From contig NW_027053010.1 of the NCBI RefSeq assembly GCF_011386835.1, forward strand, positions 1-64,000: a stretch of 64,000 nucleotides of DNA. Direction: 5' to 3'. Position 1 is the first letter of the stretch; every line of letters begins with the position of its first letter. Under the pieces are notes generated by a model. That model did no database searches and was not told where the DNA came from. It saw only the letters and a program-made list of their open reading frames with translations. Position numbers and translations under genes: made by a program. The DNA comes from Chrysemys picta bellii (lineage: Eukaryota > Chordata > Testudines > Emydidae). Shown here piece after piece: positions 1-9,669 of the stretch.

Positions 1-2051
1 GACTGGAACCTTGACATGCATTTGTAAAGTTCATCTCATCCAGCTTTCCTCAAATGTGGCCACTAATGGTGTTTTCTGCAGCCCCGACAGGCTCCGAAGC
101 ATGGGCAGGGATTGGGGACAGGAAAGCAGCAGTCCCTCCCTTCAGTGTCCAGCTGTTGTTGCTTGTTAAGGGCTTTCCCTTCTCCCTTTCCCTGGTTCCT
201 GTCAAGCAGACAGAGAGCAGAAGACCAGAAGTCTGTAGTGCAGGCAATGTGATGATGTTTATTGGGCTTAATTCTAGCAAGCATATCCATAGCTCTGTGC
301 GCCGGAAGAGCCTTTTCCCCAGGGTCCCAATTCCCCCCTCCTTAGTAGGCATCATTATACCTGTAGTGCATGACCTTGGTCCCACCTCTTACAATTTATG
401 GTAATTGTTGGGTCTGGAGGCTTTGCTAGCACCTTTTTTGTATCCCATGGCAGGGGTATGGAGTGAGGTTGTGCTTCGGTCAGAAGCAGGCATTTCTTTG
501 GCATTTTAATGTTTCCTATCCCCATCCCCTCTCCAGACTGGCTGCTTGATCTTATCTCAGGAGAGGAGTTTAAGACAAGACTGTCCTTCAAGTGTATACT
601 CGTATATTACGCTCCCACCATACCCAGGAACACTTTAGCTCCATCTCTTCCCCCCCTACACCGCTCCCATCTGTTTGTGGGTATATGTAACACACAGTGT
701 CTTTGTTCAAATATGCAGCCCTGAATACTACAGTATCATGATTAACACACTCATACTCCTGAGTAGCTGTTACTAAGGGCAGTGAGATGTGCCACCTTGG
801 TGTTTGTACTGGCACCGCCAATATCGATCAGCACCATGCACCATGCAGCCTCCTCAGGGGCTCTGGGCAGTATCTCTGGATACACGTGGAACCAGTGTGC
901 GTGGCACCGGAGGCAGCTCTTGCCAGGGGAGTTGGCTGTGGCATTTGGTCATTGGGTGTTCTCCTGGTCTTCTGCCCTGCTGGCAGCTGGCTAGGGAACG
1001 AGCAGCCTGGGACTCTGCAGGTGATGGTTCCCTGGGACGGGCTCTCGCTGAAGAGCTGGCGGGGGCAGGGAACGAGAGACGTTTTGTTAGAGCAGCCATC
1101 AGCAAGAGTTAGTGGCTGCATTCTAAGGTGACCAAAAATTTGTTGTGAGAACCCTGCTCTAAACATACCTCTGCTGATAATATATGAATAGAACTGGGTC
1201 CAGAGATGGTTTCCATTAATACAGATTTCGCTATAGCTGAGACAAAGTAGGAAATGCACCAATTACTTATACCAGCCAGAGGTTTCTTTAGGGTATTACT
1301 TTAAGCTGCCTTGCTGGTGGTGGGCTCACAGTTGTATTGTGAAAGAGACAAGCTTGACTGCTTAAGCCAGACTCTTATTAAAGAGAGGGAAAAGGAGAAA
1401 GGTAAAGAGAAATGCACCGTCCTTCACTTAGGAAAAAAATCCAATGCACGTGAGATGGTGTCTGGAGAGACTCATGACTATGAGTGCTGTCCTCAGGGCA
1501 GACTGTGAAAAAGCAGGGTGGAAACCCTAGCTGATGCTATGTTCTATAATTAGATTTCACCAACCCAGTACCAAGTGTGAACTTCCAAAGCACACCAATA
1601 GTTTTATAATGGAGTCACAGTCTCCCTTTAGAGACTCCAGTCTATCTTGTCTCCCAGGCAAGCTGAACTGTGTGATAAATGGTGGTCACTTCCAGAAAAA
1701 AAATCACAACATAGTAACATTATATCCAGTCCCACACTCACCCAGCTCGATTTGCATCCCAGATCTCTCACCAAAGGCAATACTAATAGTCAATTCTACA
1801 GTAAACTAACTAAAGTTTATTAGCTAAGAAAAAGGAATGAGAGTTATTGAGATGGTAAAGCAGATAAAATATATGTACAAGTTAATCACAATTCTCAGGA
1901 TGTTTAAACACCAAATAGATTCTTAGACATTTAACAATCACTTTCATTTATGATTCTACACAAGTGAATTGGCCTGGCTTCCAGCTGTGAGTTTGTCAGT
2001 TCTCAGCTGGCACTTGGCTTACCAGAGCTGGCACTTGGCTTACCAGCGTCA
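1..2051 (-). repeat. Inverted partial duplicon, part A
   Basis: Read on the minus strand, this stretch matches plus-strand sequence of the tandem units. Positions 1-600 correspond to about 46.3-46.9 kb. Positions 780-1860 correspond to about 28.0-29.1 kb and 45.2-46.1 kb. The order of blocks is reversed, as expected of an inverted copy. It lacks the solo LTR that the direct units carry at the equivalent site. The join near position 1893 fuses sequence that in unit 1 lies before and after that LTR. Open frames here are short and have counterparts only in the other repeat copies, so I call no gene. Confidence 0.8.
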
Positions 2052-2056
2052 CAGCA

Positions 2057-2875
2057 TGTCAAGGCTGGATCCCCACTTTGAACTTTAGGGTACAAATGTA
2101 GGGGCCTGCATGAAAACTCCTAAGCTTAACTACCAGCTTAGCTCTGGTTCGGCTGCCACCATTTCAATGGATTCCCTCCCTGGGAAGCCTTGAAAAACCT
2201 TCACCAAATCCCTGGTGAAAACAAATCCAAAACCCCTTGGATCTTAAAACAAGGAGAAATTAACCATTCCCCTCCTTCCTCCCACCAACTCCTGGTAAAT
2301 CAAGATCCAAAACCCTTTTGGATCTAAAACAAGGAAAAATCAATCAGGTTCTTAAAAAGAAGGTTTTTAATTAAAGAAAAAGGTAAAAATCATCTCTGTA
2401 AAATCAGTATGGAAATTAACCTTACAGGGTAATCAAACTTAAAGAGTTCAGAGGACTCCCCTCTAGTCTCAGGTTCAAAGTACAGCAAACAAAGATAAAC
2501 ACTCTAGTAAAAGGTACATTTACAAGTTGAGAAAACAAAGGAAAACTAACACGCCTTGCCTGGCTATTTACTTACAAGTTTGAAATAGGAGAGACTTGTT
2601 TAGAAAGATGTGGAGAACCTGGATTGATGTCTGGTCCCTCTCAGTCCCGAGAGCGAACACACTCCCAAACAAAGAACACAAACAAAAGCCTTCCCCCCCC
2701 CCCAAGATTTGAAAGTATCTTGTCCCCTTATTGGTCCTTTAAGTCAGATGCCAGCCAGGTTACCTGAGCTTCTTAACCCTTTACAGGGAAAAGGATTTTG
2801 GAGCCTCTGGCCAGGAGGGGTTTTTATAGTACTGTACACAGGACAGCTATTACCCTTCCCTTTATAGTTATGACA
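2057..2875 (-). repeat. 3' LTR of the Gmr1-like element
   Basis: 819 bp, with TGTCA/TGACA ends. In plus orientation it matches 11842-12658 throughout. The sequence around 2690-2703 holds an 11-base C run. Confidence 0.9.
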
Positions 2876-2888
2876 CGCCCCCCAAATC
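2876..2888 (-). other. Polypurine tract of the LTR element
   Basis: On the minus strand a G-rich run (TTTGGGGGGCG) sits directly before the 3' LTR, where plus-strand DNA priming occurs in LTR retroelements. The assignment rests on position and composition. Confidence 0.65.
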
Positions 2889-3036
2889 ACAGATAGTGTT
2901 GGATGTTCGGTTCCACACTGGCTGTGATTTCTTCCTGGAGTTCTAGGAGAAAACAGAGTTAATAAGACACATGTACCTTTAGACATACTACTGATTATAT
3001 AAAAACTAACAATATGTTTCATTCCAAGAACAATTG

Positions 3037-4908
3037 TTAACCAGTTAACTCTGGGAAACTTTCCCGGGAGAGTGCATCAGTCACTTTGTTAGAAGCTCCC
3101 GAAATGTGTTGTATTTCAAAATCAAAATCTTGGAGAGCTAAACTCCACTGAAGAAGTTTTTTGTTATTTCCCTTGGCGGTATGAAGCCACTGTAGCGCAG
3201 CATGGTCTGTTTGTAGTTGGAAACGCCGTCCCCAAACATATGGGCGTAGCTTTTCCAGCGCGTACACAATGGCGTAGCATTCCTTTTCGCTGATTGACCA
3301 ATGGCTTTCCCTCTCAGACAGTTTCTTACTGAGAAACACGACAGGATGGAATTCTTGATCCGGTCCTTCCTGCATTAAAACTGCTCCCACGCCTCGCTCG
3401 GACGCATCTGTGTCAATGGAGTGGTATGCCCGTTCAGTCCATCCTGGAGTGGCTGAGAAAATTGGTGCAAAGCTTGTGCACAGCTCCTTGATCTGCTGTC
3501 GCTGCAGACGTCCAAGGGTCGTGGAGAGGTTCACCTCTTCCACGCCACCATCCTTTTTTCCTTCATAGTAGACACCTTCAGGCCACTCCGCATCATCTGT
3601 TTCCTGGACTGTAAACTGGCAAACGTTTAATTCTCTGGAATAAAAGGGCTTAAGAGAATTAACATGGTATACCTTAGGCTTTATGTTGGAGGTGGGGGAG
3701 GCTATGAGATAGTTAACAGCTCCTAGGCGCTCCTGGACCGTGAATGGTCCTTCCCACGACGCTTCCATTTTATGGGCCTGGATTGCCTTTAAGACCATGA
3801 CTTGGTCTCCTACTTTGAAGGACCGTTCTCTGGAATGTTTATCATACCAGGCCTTTTGCTCTTCCTGAGCATCCTTTAGGTTTTCTTTAGCAAGGGCCAA
3901 AGAATGTCGGAGGGTGTTTTGTAGGTTGCTTACAAAGTCTAGAATGTTTGTTCCTGGAGAAGGCGTAAACCCCTCCCATTGCTGCTTCACCAACTGTAAT
4001 GGCCCCTTAACCTCACGGCCATACACAAGTTCAAATGGTGAAAACCCTAAACTGGGATGTGGTACAGCCCTGTAGGCAAAAAGCAACTGCTGCAACACGA
4101 GGTCCCAATCATTGGAGTGTTCATTTACAAATTTACGTATCATGGCCCCCAAAGTTCCATTAAACCTCTCCACCAGGCCATTGGTTTCATGGTGGTAAGG
4201 GGTGGCAACCAAGTGATTCACCCCATGAGCTTCCCACAGGTTTTCCATGGTTCCTGCCAGGAAGTTAGTTCCCGAATCTGTAAGGATGTCGGAGGGCCAA
4301 CCTACCCTGGCAAAAATGTCTGTTAATGCCTGGCACACACTTTTAGCCCTGGTGTTGCTTAAGGGTACTGCTTCCGGCCATCGGGTAGCAAAATCCATGA
4401 AAGTCAGTACGTACTGCTTTCCTCTGGGTGTCTTCTTTGGGAAAGGACCCAGAATATCCACAGCTACACACTGAAATGGGACCTCAATTATGGGTAGTGG
4501 CTGGAGAGGGGCTTTAACCTGGTCTTGGGGCTTTCCCACTCGTTGGCACACCTCACAAGACCGGACATAATTAGCAACGTCCTTGCCCATTCCCTCCCAG
4601 TGGAAGGACTTCCCCAACCGGTCCTTGGTTCTGTTCACCCCAGAATGGCCACTGGGATGATCATGGGCTAAGCTCAAGAGCTTTACCCGATACTTAGTGG
4701 GAACTACCAACTGTCTTTGAGGATGCCAGTCTTCCTGGTGCCCACCAGAAAGAGTCTCCTTGTATAAAAGTCCTTGTTCTACAACAAACCGGGATCGATT
4801 AGAAGAGATGAGAGGCGGTGGGGTGCTCCGCGCCGCCGCCCAAGCTTTCTGAAGGCTGTCATCTGCTTCCTGCTCGGCCTGGAACTGTTCCCTTGATGCT
4901 GGAGACAT
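3037..4908 (-). pseudogene. pol: Retrotransposon pol: integrase + RNase H, reverse transcriptase core deleted
   Basis: An open frame of 623 codons. Residues about 78-125 hold the integrase zinc-binding module (H, H, then CEVC). The integrase core follows, with D in AVDILGPF, D in LTDSGTNF and E in NGLVERFNG, and then a GPF-type C-terminal module (WEGPFTV). From about residue 499 comes RNase H, with the expected acidic residues in DASERG, EKECYA, QTDHAALQW and VTDALSR. Between them only the lead-in to reverse transcriptase remains: the frame passes from HSIDT directly into DASERG at about 3405-3414, with no RT core or catalytic YxDD-type motif. The deletion is in frame, so a fused protein could still be read, but the element cannot copy itself without help. 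The ATG at 4906-4908 overlaps the apparent gag-pro stop as TGATG. Gene order (IN before RNase H) fits Gmr1-like elements. Confidence 0.88.
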
Positions 4909-4949
4909 CAGTTCCTCCTTGGACTGTGGACTGGGGCTTGGTCCCTCTC

Positions 4950-5583
4950 GAGCGGCGAACAGCAGAGGCTAACAGCAGGAGTTTGCCTGGGAGTTGTCCA
5001 AGAGGAGGTACGCTAAGTGCTGCATTAGGGGGGCTGTGTTGGTGGGCCTTGAGTGGGCCTGACTGGTATATAAGGGCAGTCAGCAGCGAACCAGCTGAGC
5101 GGCGAACAGCAGAGGCTAACAGCAGGAGTTTGCCTGGGAGCTGTCCAAGAGGAGGTACGCTAAGTGCTGCATTAGGGGGGCTGTGTTGGTGGGCCTTGAG
5201 TGGGCCTGACTGGTATATAAGGGCAGTCAGCAGCGAACCAGCTGAGCGGCGAACAGCAGAGGCTAACAGCAGGAGTTTGCCTGGGAGCTGTCCAAGAGGA
5301 GGTACGCTAAGTGCTGCATTAGGGGGGCTGTGTTGGTGGGCCTTGAGTGGGCCTGACTGGTATATAAGGGCAGTCAGCAGCGAACCAGCTGAGCGGCGAA
5401 CAGCAGAGGCTAACAGCAGGAGTTTGCCTGGGAGCTGTCCAAGAGGAGGTACGCTAAGTGCTGCATTAGGGGGGCTGTGTTGGTGGGCCTTGAGTGGGCC
5501 TGACTGGTATATAAGGGCAGTCAGCAGCGAACCAGCTGAGCGGCTAACAGCAGAGGCTAACAGCAGGAGTTTGCCTGGGAGTT
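4950..5583 (+). promoter_or_regulatory. CR1 5' tandem monomers, 4.3 copies of 147 bp
   Basis: Units begin at 4950, 5097, 5244, 5391 and 5538, the last being partial. Each begins GAGCGGCGAACAGCAG, or GAGCGGCTAACAGCAG in the last. Each full unit carries a TATATAAG box (5067, 5214, 5361, 5508), with exact spacing. The copies look almost identical. The layout resembles the promoter monomers at the 5' end of mouse L1. The period is divisible by three, so long meaningless open frames run through it on both strands. Promoter activity is an inference from the TATA boxes and position. Confidence 0.8.
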
Positions 5584-5673
5584 CGCGTGGGGAGAGCGCA
5601 CTGAGGCTTTCATCTGCAGGTTTCTCCGAGTAGTTCCTGCAACAGTTGAGGAAGCTCCTAAGAGGACGGTGAT

Positions 5674-6681
5674 ATGGAAGGTGAGCGATCAGCTGTTGTA
5701 ACCTGCACAGGTTGTGCCATGTTTGTCTTTCTTCCGCAGGACAGAAGTGACTTTGTCTGTACAAAGTGCAAGCTGGTCTCCATATTGGAGGAGAAGGTTC
5801 GAGGGCTGGAGAAACAAGTATCGACTCTGCGTTGCATAAGGGAAAATGAAGATTTCCTGGACAGACGTCAGGAGATGCTTCTACGGCCGCAATGTTCTGA
5901 AGATTCAGAGCAGGCGCAGCAGGGACATAAGGATTGTGAGGAGGTTTGGCAGCATGTGACCTCCAGAAGAAGAAAGAGGAGCGTCCATGCACCGGCAATG
6001 GAGATACAGGTGAGCAATCGTTTCCATGTTCTCTCTACAGGTGCTAATGCGGAGAGTGGACTAGATGGCCCATCTGAGGGAAGGGAGCAGAAGGAGACTC
6101 CACCGATTGGAAGGCAAAAGATGCACTGTCCTAGGGATGCGGGTTCCACGACCACCACTCCCAAGAGGAGGAGGAGGGTGGTGGTGGTCGGGGACTCCCT
6201 CCTCAGGGGGACTGAGTCATCTATCTGCCGCCCTGACCGGGAAAACCGAGAGGTCTGCTGCTTGCCAGGAGCTAGGATACACGATGTGACGGAGAGACTG
6301 CCGAGACTCATCAAGCCCTCGGATCGCTACCCCTTCCTGCTTCTCCACGTGGGCACCAATGATACTGCCAAGAATGACCTTGAGCGGATCACTGCAGACT
6401 ACGTGGCTCTGGGAAGAAGGATAAAGGAGTTTGAGGCGCAAGTGGTGTTCTCGTCCATCCTCCCTGTGCAAGGAAAAGGCCGGGGTAGAGACCGTCGAAT
6501 CGTGGAAGTCAACGAATGGCTACGCAGGTGGTGTCGGAGAGAAGGCTTTGGATTCTTCGACCATGGGATGGTGTTCCAAGAAGAAGGAGTGCTAGGCAGA
6601 GACGGGCTCCACCTAACGAAGAGAGGGAAGAGCATCTTCGCCAGCAGGCTGGCTAACCTAGTGAGGAGGGCTTTAAACTAG
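5674..6681 (+). CDS. CR1 ORF1 protein with SGNH esterase domain
   Basis: 335 codons. The N-terminus has paired cysteines (C11/C14 and C29/C32) like a zinc finger, followed by a short helical stretch (about 36-70) likely to be a coiled coil and a basic region (KRRRR near residue 163). The C-terminal half is an SGNH-type hydrolase: GDSLL with the nucleophile at S175, HVGTND at 225-230 with G227 and N229, and DGLHL at 310-314 with D310 and H313. CR1 ORF1 proteins with an esterase domain are an established class. They bind element RNA and are thought to help particle assembly or membrane contact. The start is the first ATG after the monomer array. ORF2 follows 44 bases downstream in another frame. 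All catalytic positions are present, so the protein looks intact. Confidence 0.92.
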   Translation: MEGERSAVVTCTGCAMFVFLPQDRSDFVCTKCKLVSILEEKVRGLEKQVSTLRCIRENEDFLDRRQEMLLRPQCSEDSEQAQQGHKDCEEVWQHVTSRRRKRSVHAPAMEIQVSNRFHVLSTGANAESGLDGPSEGREQKETPPIGRQKMHCPRDAGSTTTTPKRRRRVVVVGDSLLRGTESSICRPDRENREVCCLPGARIHDVTERLPRLIKPSDRYPFLLLHVGTNDTAKNDLERITADYVALGRRIKEFEAQVVFSSILPVQGKGRGRDRRIVEVNEWLRRWCRREGFGFFDHGMVFQEEGVLGRDGLHLTKRGKSIFASRLANLVRRALN

Positions 6682-6725
6682 GTTCACCGGGGGAAGGAGA
6701 CCAAAGCCCTGAGGTAAGTGGGGAA

Positions 6726-9575
6726 ATGGGATCCTGGGAGGAAGCACAAGCAGGAGAGCGCAAGAGGGGAGGACTCCTGTCTCGTGCTGTGAAAGAGGGA
6801 CGATCATTGAGTTATCTCAAGTGCCTATACACAAATGCAAGAAGCCTGGGAAACAAGCAGGGAGAACTGGAAGTCCTGGCACAGTCAGGGAATTATGATG
6901 TGATTGGAATAACAGAGACTTGGTGGGATAACTCACATGACTGGAGTACTGTCATGGATGGATATAAACTGTTCAGGAAGGACAGGCAGGGCAGAAAAGG
7001 TGGGGGAGTTGCGTTGTATGTAAGAGAGGAGTATGACTGCTCAGAGCTCCGGTATGATACTGCAGAAAAACCTGAGTGTCTCTGGATAAAGTTGAGAAGT
7101 GGGAGCAACAAGGGTGATGTCGTGGTTGGAGTCTGCTATAGACCACCAGACCAGGGGGATGAGGTGGACGAGGCTTTCTTCTGGCAACTAGCAGAAGTTG
7201 CTAGATCGCAGGCCCTGGTTCTCATGGGAGACTTTAATCACCCTGATATCTGCTGGGAGAGCAATACAGCGGTGCACAGGCAATCCAGGAAATTTTTGGA
7301 AAGCGTAGGGGACAATTTCCTGGTGCAAGTGCTGGAGGAACCAACTAGGGGCAAAGCTTTTCTTGACCTGCTGCTCACAAACAGGGAAGAACTAGTAGGG
7401 GAAGCAAAAGTGGATGGGAACCTGGGAGGCAGTGACCATGAGATGGTCGAGTTCAGGATCCTGACACAAGGAAGAAAGGAGAGCAGCAGAATATGGACCC
7501 TGGACTTCAGAAAAGCAGACTTTGACTCCCTCAGGGAACAGATGGGCAGGATCCCCTGGGAGAATAACATGAAGGGCAAAGGGGTCCAGGAGAGCTGGCT
7601 GTATTTTAAAGAATCCTTATTGAGGTTGCAGGAACAAACCATCCCGATGTGTAGAAAGAATAGTAAATATGGCAGGCGACCAGCTTGGCTAAACAGTGAA
7701 ATCCTTGCTGATCTTAAACGCAAAAAAGAGGCTTATAAGAAGTGGAAGATTGGACAAATGACCAGGGAGGAGTATAAAAATATTGCTCAGGCGTGCAGGA
7801 GTGAAATCAGGAAGGCCAAATCACACTTGGAGTTGCAGTTAGCAAGAGATGTTAAGAGTAACAAGAAGGGTTTCTTCGGGTATGTTAGCAACAAGAAGAA
7901 AATCAAGGAAAGTGTGGGCCCCTTACTGAATGAGGGAGGCAACCTAGTGACCGAGGATGTGGAAAAAGCTAATGTACTCAATGATTTTTTTGCCTCTGTC
8001 TTCACGCACAAGGTCAGCTCCCAGATTGCTGCACTGGGCAGTACAGCATGGGGAGAAGGTGACCAGCCCTCTGTGGAGAAAGAAGTGGTTCGGGACTATT
8101 TAGAAAAGCTGGACGTGCACAAGTCCATGGGGCCGGATGCGCTGCATCCGAGGGTGCTAAAGGAGTTGGCGGGTGAGATTGCAGAGCCATTAGCCATTAT
8201 TTTTGAAAACTCATGGCGATCGGGGGAGGTCCCAGATGACTGGAAAAAGGCTAATGTAGTGCCCATCTTTAAAAAAGGGAAGAAGGAGGATCCGGGGAAC
8301 TACAGGCCAGTCAGCCTCACCTCAGTCCCTGGAAAAATTATGGAGCAGGTCCTCAAGGAATCAATTATGAAACATTTAGAGGAAAGGAAAGTGATCAGGA
8401 ACAGTCAGCATGGATTCACGAAGGGGAAGTCGTGCCTGACTAACCTAATTGCCTTCTATGATGAGATAACTGGCTCTGTGGATAAGGGGAAAGCAGTGGA
8501 TGTGTTATTTCTTGACTTTAGCAAAGCTTTTGATACTGTCTCCCACAGTATTCTTGCCACCAAGTTAAAGAAGTATGGGCTGGATGAATGGACTGTAAGG
8601 TGGATAGAAAGCTGGCTAGATCGTCGGGCTCAACGGGTAGTGATCAATGGCTCCATGTCTAGTTGGCAGCCGGTTTCAAGTGGAGTGCCCCAAGGGTCGG
8701 TCCTGGGGCCGGTTTTGTTTAATATCTTTATTAATGATCTGGAGGATGGTGTGGACTGCACTCTCAGCAAGTTTGCAGATGACACTAAACTAGGAGGCGT
8801 GGTAGATACACTAGAGGGTAGGGATCGGATACAGAGGGACCTAGACAAATTAGAGGATTGGGCAGAAAAAAACCTGATGAGGTTCAACAAGGACAAGTGC
8901 AGAGTCGTGCACTTAGGACGGAAGAATCCCATGCACTGCTACAGACTAGGGACCGAATGGCTAGGTAGCAGTTCTGCTGAAAAGGACCTAGGGGTCACAG
9001 TGGATGAGAAGCTGGATATGAGTCAACAGTGTGCTCTTGTTGCCAAGAAGGCTAACGGCATTTTGGGCTGTATAAGTAGGGGCATTGCCAGCAGATCGAG
9101 GAACGTGATCGTTCCCCTTTATTCGACATTGGTGAGGCCTCATCTGGAATACTGTGTCCAGTTTTGGGCCCCACACTACAAGAAGGATGTGGAAAAATTG
9201 GAAAGAGTCCAGCGGAGGGCAACAAAAATGATTAGGGGTCTGGAGCATATGACTTATGAGGAGAGGCTGAGAGAACTGGGATTGTTTAGTCTCCAGAAGA
9301 GAAGAATGAGGGGGGATTTGATAGCAGCCTTCAACTACCTGAAGGGGGGTTCCAAAGAGGATGGAGCTCGGCTGTTCTCAGTGGTGGCAGATGACAGAAC
9401 AAGGAGCAATGGTCTCAAGTTGCGGTGGGGGAAGTCCAGGTTGGATATCAGGAAAAACTATTTCACTAGGAGGGTGGTGAAACACTGGAATGCGTTGCCT
9501 AGGGAGGTGGTGGAGTCTCCTTCCTTGGAGGTTTTTAAGGCCCGGCTTGACAAAGCCCTGGCTGGGATGATTTAG
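6726..9575 (+). CDS. CR1 ORF2: AP endonuclease and reverse transcriptase
   Basis: 949 codons without a stop. The N-terminal domain is an APE-type endonuclease: N37 in YTNARS, E64 in ITETWW, D169 and N171 in [11 protein letters not shown], and SDH at 236-238. The middle contains the reverse transcriptase: the [15 protein letters not shown] region, [26 protein letters not shown] and the catalytic FADD at 683-686. The C-terminal region has the HLGRKNPMH and [20 protein letters not shown] segments common to CR1. The enzyme nicks target DNA and primes reverse transcription of the element RNA at the nick. Length and motifs match a complete family member. The many CR1 fragments elsewhere in the window are broken relatives of this protein. 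Confidence 0.95.
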   Translation: MGSWEEAQAGERKRGGLLSRAVKEGRSLSYLKCLYTNARSLGNKQGELEVLAQSGNYDVIGITETWWDNSHDWSTVMDGYKLFRKDRQGRKGGGVALYVREEYDCSELRYDTAEKPECLWIKLRSGSNKGDVVVGVCYRPPDQGDEVDEAFFWQLAEVARSQALVLMGDFNHPDICWESNTAVHRQSRKFLESVGDNFLVQVLEEPTRGKAFLDLLLTNREELVGEAKVDGNLGGSDHEMVEFRILTQGRKESSRIWTLDFRKADFDSLREQMGRIPWENNMKGKGVQESWLYFKESLLRLQEQTIPMCRKNSKYGRRPAWLNSEILADLKRKKEAYKKWKIGQMTREEYKNIAQACRSEIRKAKSHLELQLARDVKSNKKGFFGYVSNKKKIKESVGPLLNEGGNLVTEDVEKANVLNDFFASVFTHKVSSQIAALGSTAWGEGDQPSVEKEVVRDYLEKLDVHKSMGPDALHPRVLKELAGEIAEPLAIIFENSWRSGEVPDDWKKANVVPIFKKGKKEDPGNYRPVSLTSVPGKIMEQVLKESIMKHLEERKVIRNSQHGFTKGKSCLTNLIAFYDEITGSVDKGKAVDVLFLDFSKAFDTVSHSILATKLKKYGLDEWTVRWIESWLDRRAQRVVINGSMSSWQPVSSGVPQGSVLGPVLFNIFINDLEDGVDCTLSKFADDTKLGGVVDTLEGRDRIQRDLDKLEDWAEKNLMRFNKDKCRVVHLGRKNPMHCYRLGTEWLGSSSAEKDLGVTVDEKLDMSQQCALVAKKANGILGCISRGIASRSRNVIVPLYSTLVRPHLEYCVQFWAPHYKKDVEKLERVQRRATKMIRGLEHMTYEERLRELGLFSLQKRRMRGDLIAAFNYLKGGSKEDGARLFSVVADDRTRSNGLKLRWGKSRLDIRKNYFTRRVVKHWNALPREVVESPSLEVFKARLDKALAGMI

Positions 9576-9645
9576 CTGGGAATTGGTCCTGCTTTGAGCA
9601 GGGGGTTGGACTAGATGACCTCTTGAGGTCCCTTCCAACTCTGAT

Positions 9646-9669
9646 ATTCTATGATTCTATGATTCTATG
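9646..9669 (+). repeat. CR1 3' terminal octamers
   Basis: Three exact tandem ATTCTATG units end the CR1. This short repeat, rather than poly(A), is the hallmark of CR1 3' ends and serves in priming. Confidence 0.9.

Larger units (their letters stand above)
4950..9669 (+). mobile_element. Full-length CR1 LINE inserted in the LTR element
   Basis: The element contains a 5' tandem promoter-like array, a 5' UTR, ORF1 (5674-6681), ORF2 (6726-9575), a short 3' UTR and three terminal ATTCTATG octamers typical of CR1. Neither ORF is interrupted. Outside it, the minus-strand gag-pro and pol frames of the LTR element resume, so this is a clean insertion into a pre-existing element in opposite orientation. 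AGCG occurs at both junctions (4951-4954 and 9671-9674), which could be a short duplication or microhomology. Both ORFs being open makes this a candidate for a recently active source copy. Confidence 0.93.

Noticed and set aside
828..1262. 144-codon minus-strand frame with relatives at 28598-29114 and 45776-46205
   Set aside because: The frames do not correspond in length or phase between copies; no recognised product.
4950..5537. 147-bp monomer equals nucleosome core length
   Set aside because: The match in number alone is no evidence of phasing; treated as coincidence.
5097..5537. CRISPR-like direct repeats
   Set aside because: Units are contiguous with no unique spacers and lie in a vertebrate LINE.
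4818..5998. Long repetitive frames on both strands across the monomer array (271 and 379 codons)
   Set aside because: A 147-bp period divisible by three keeps chance frames open; no protein features.
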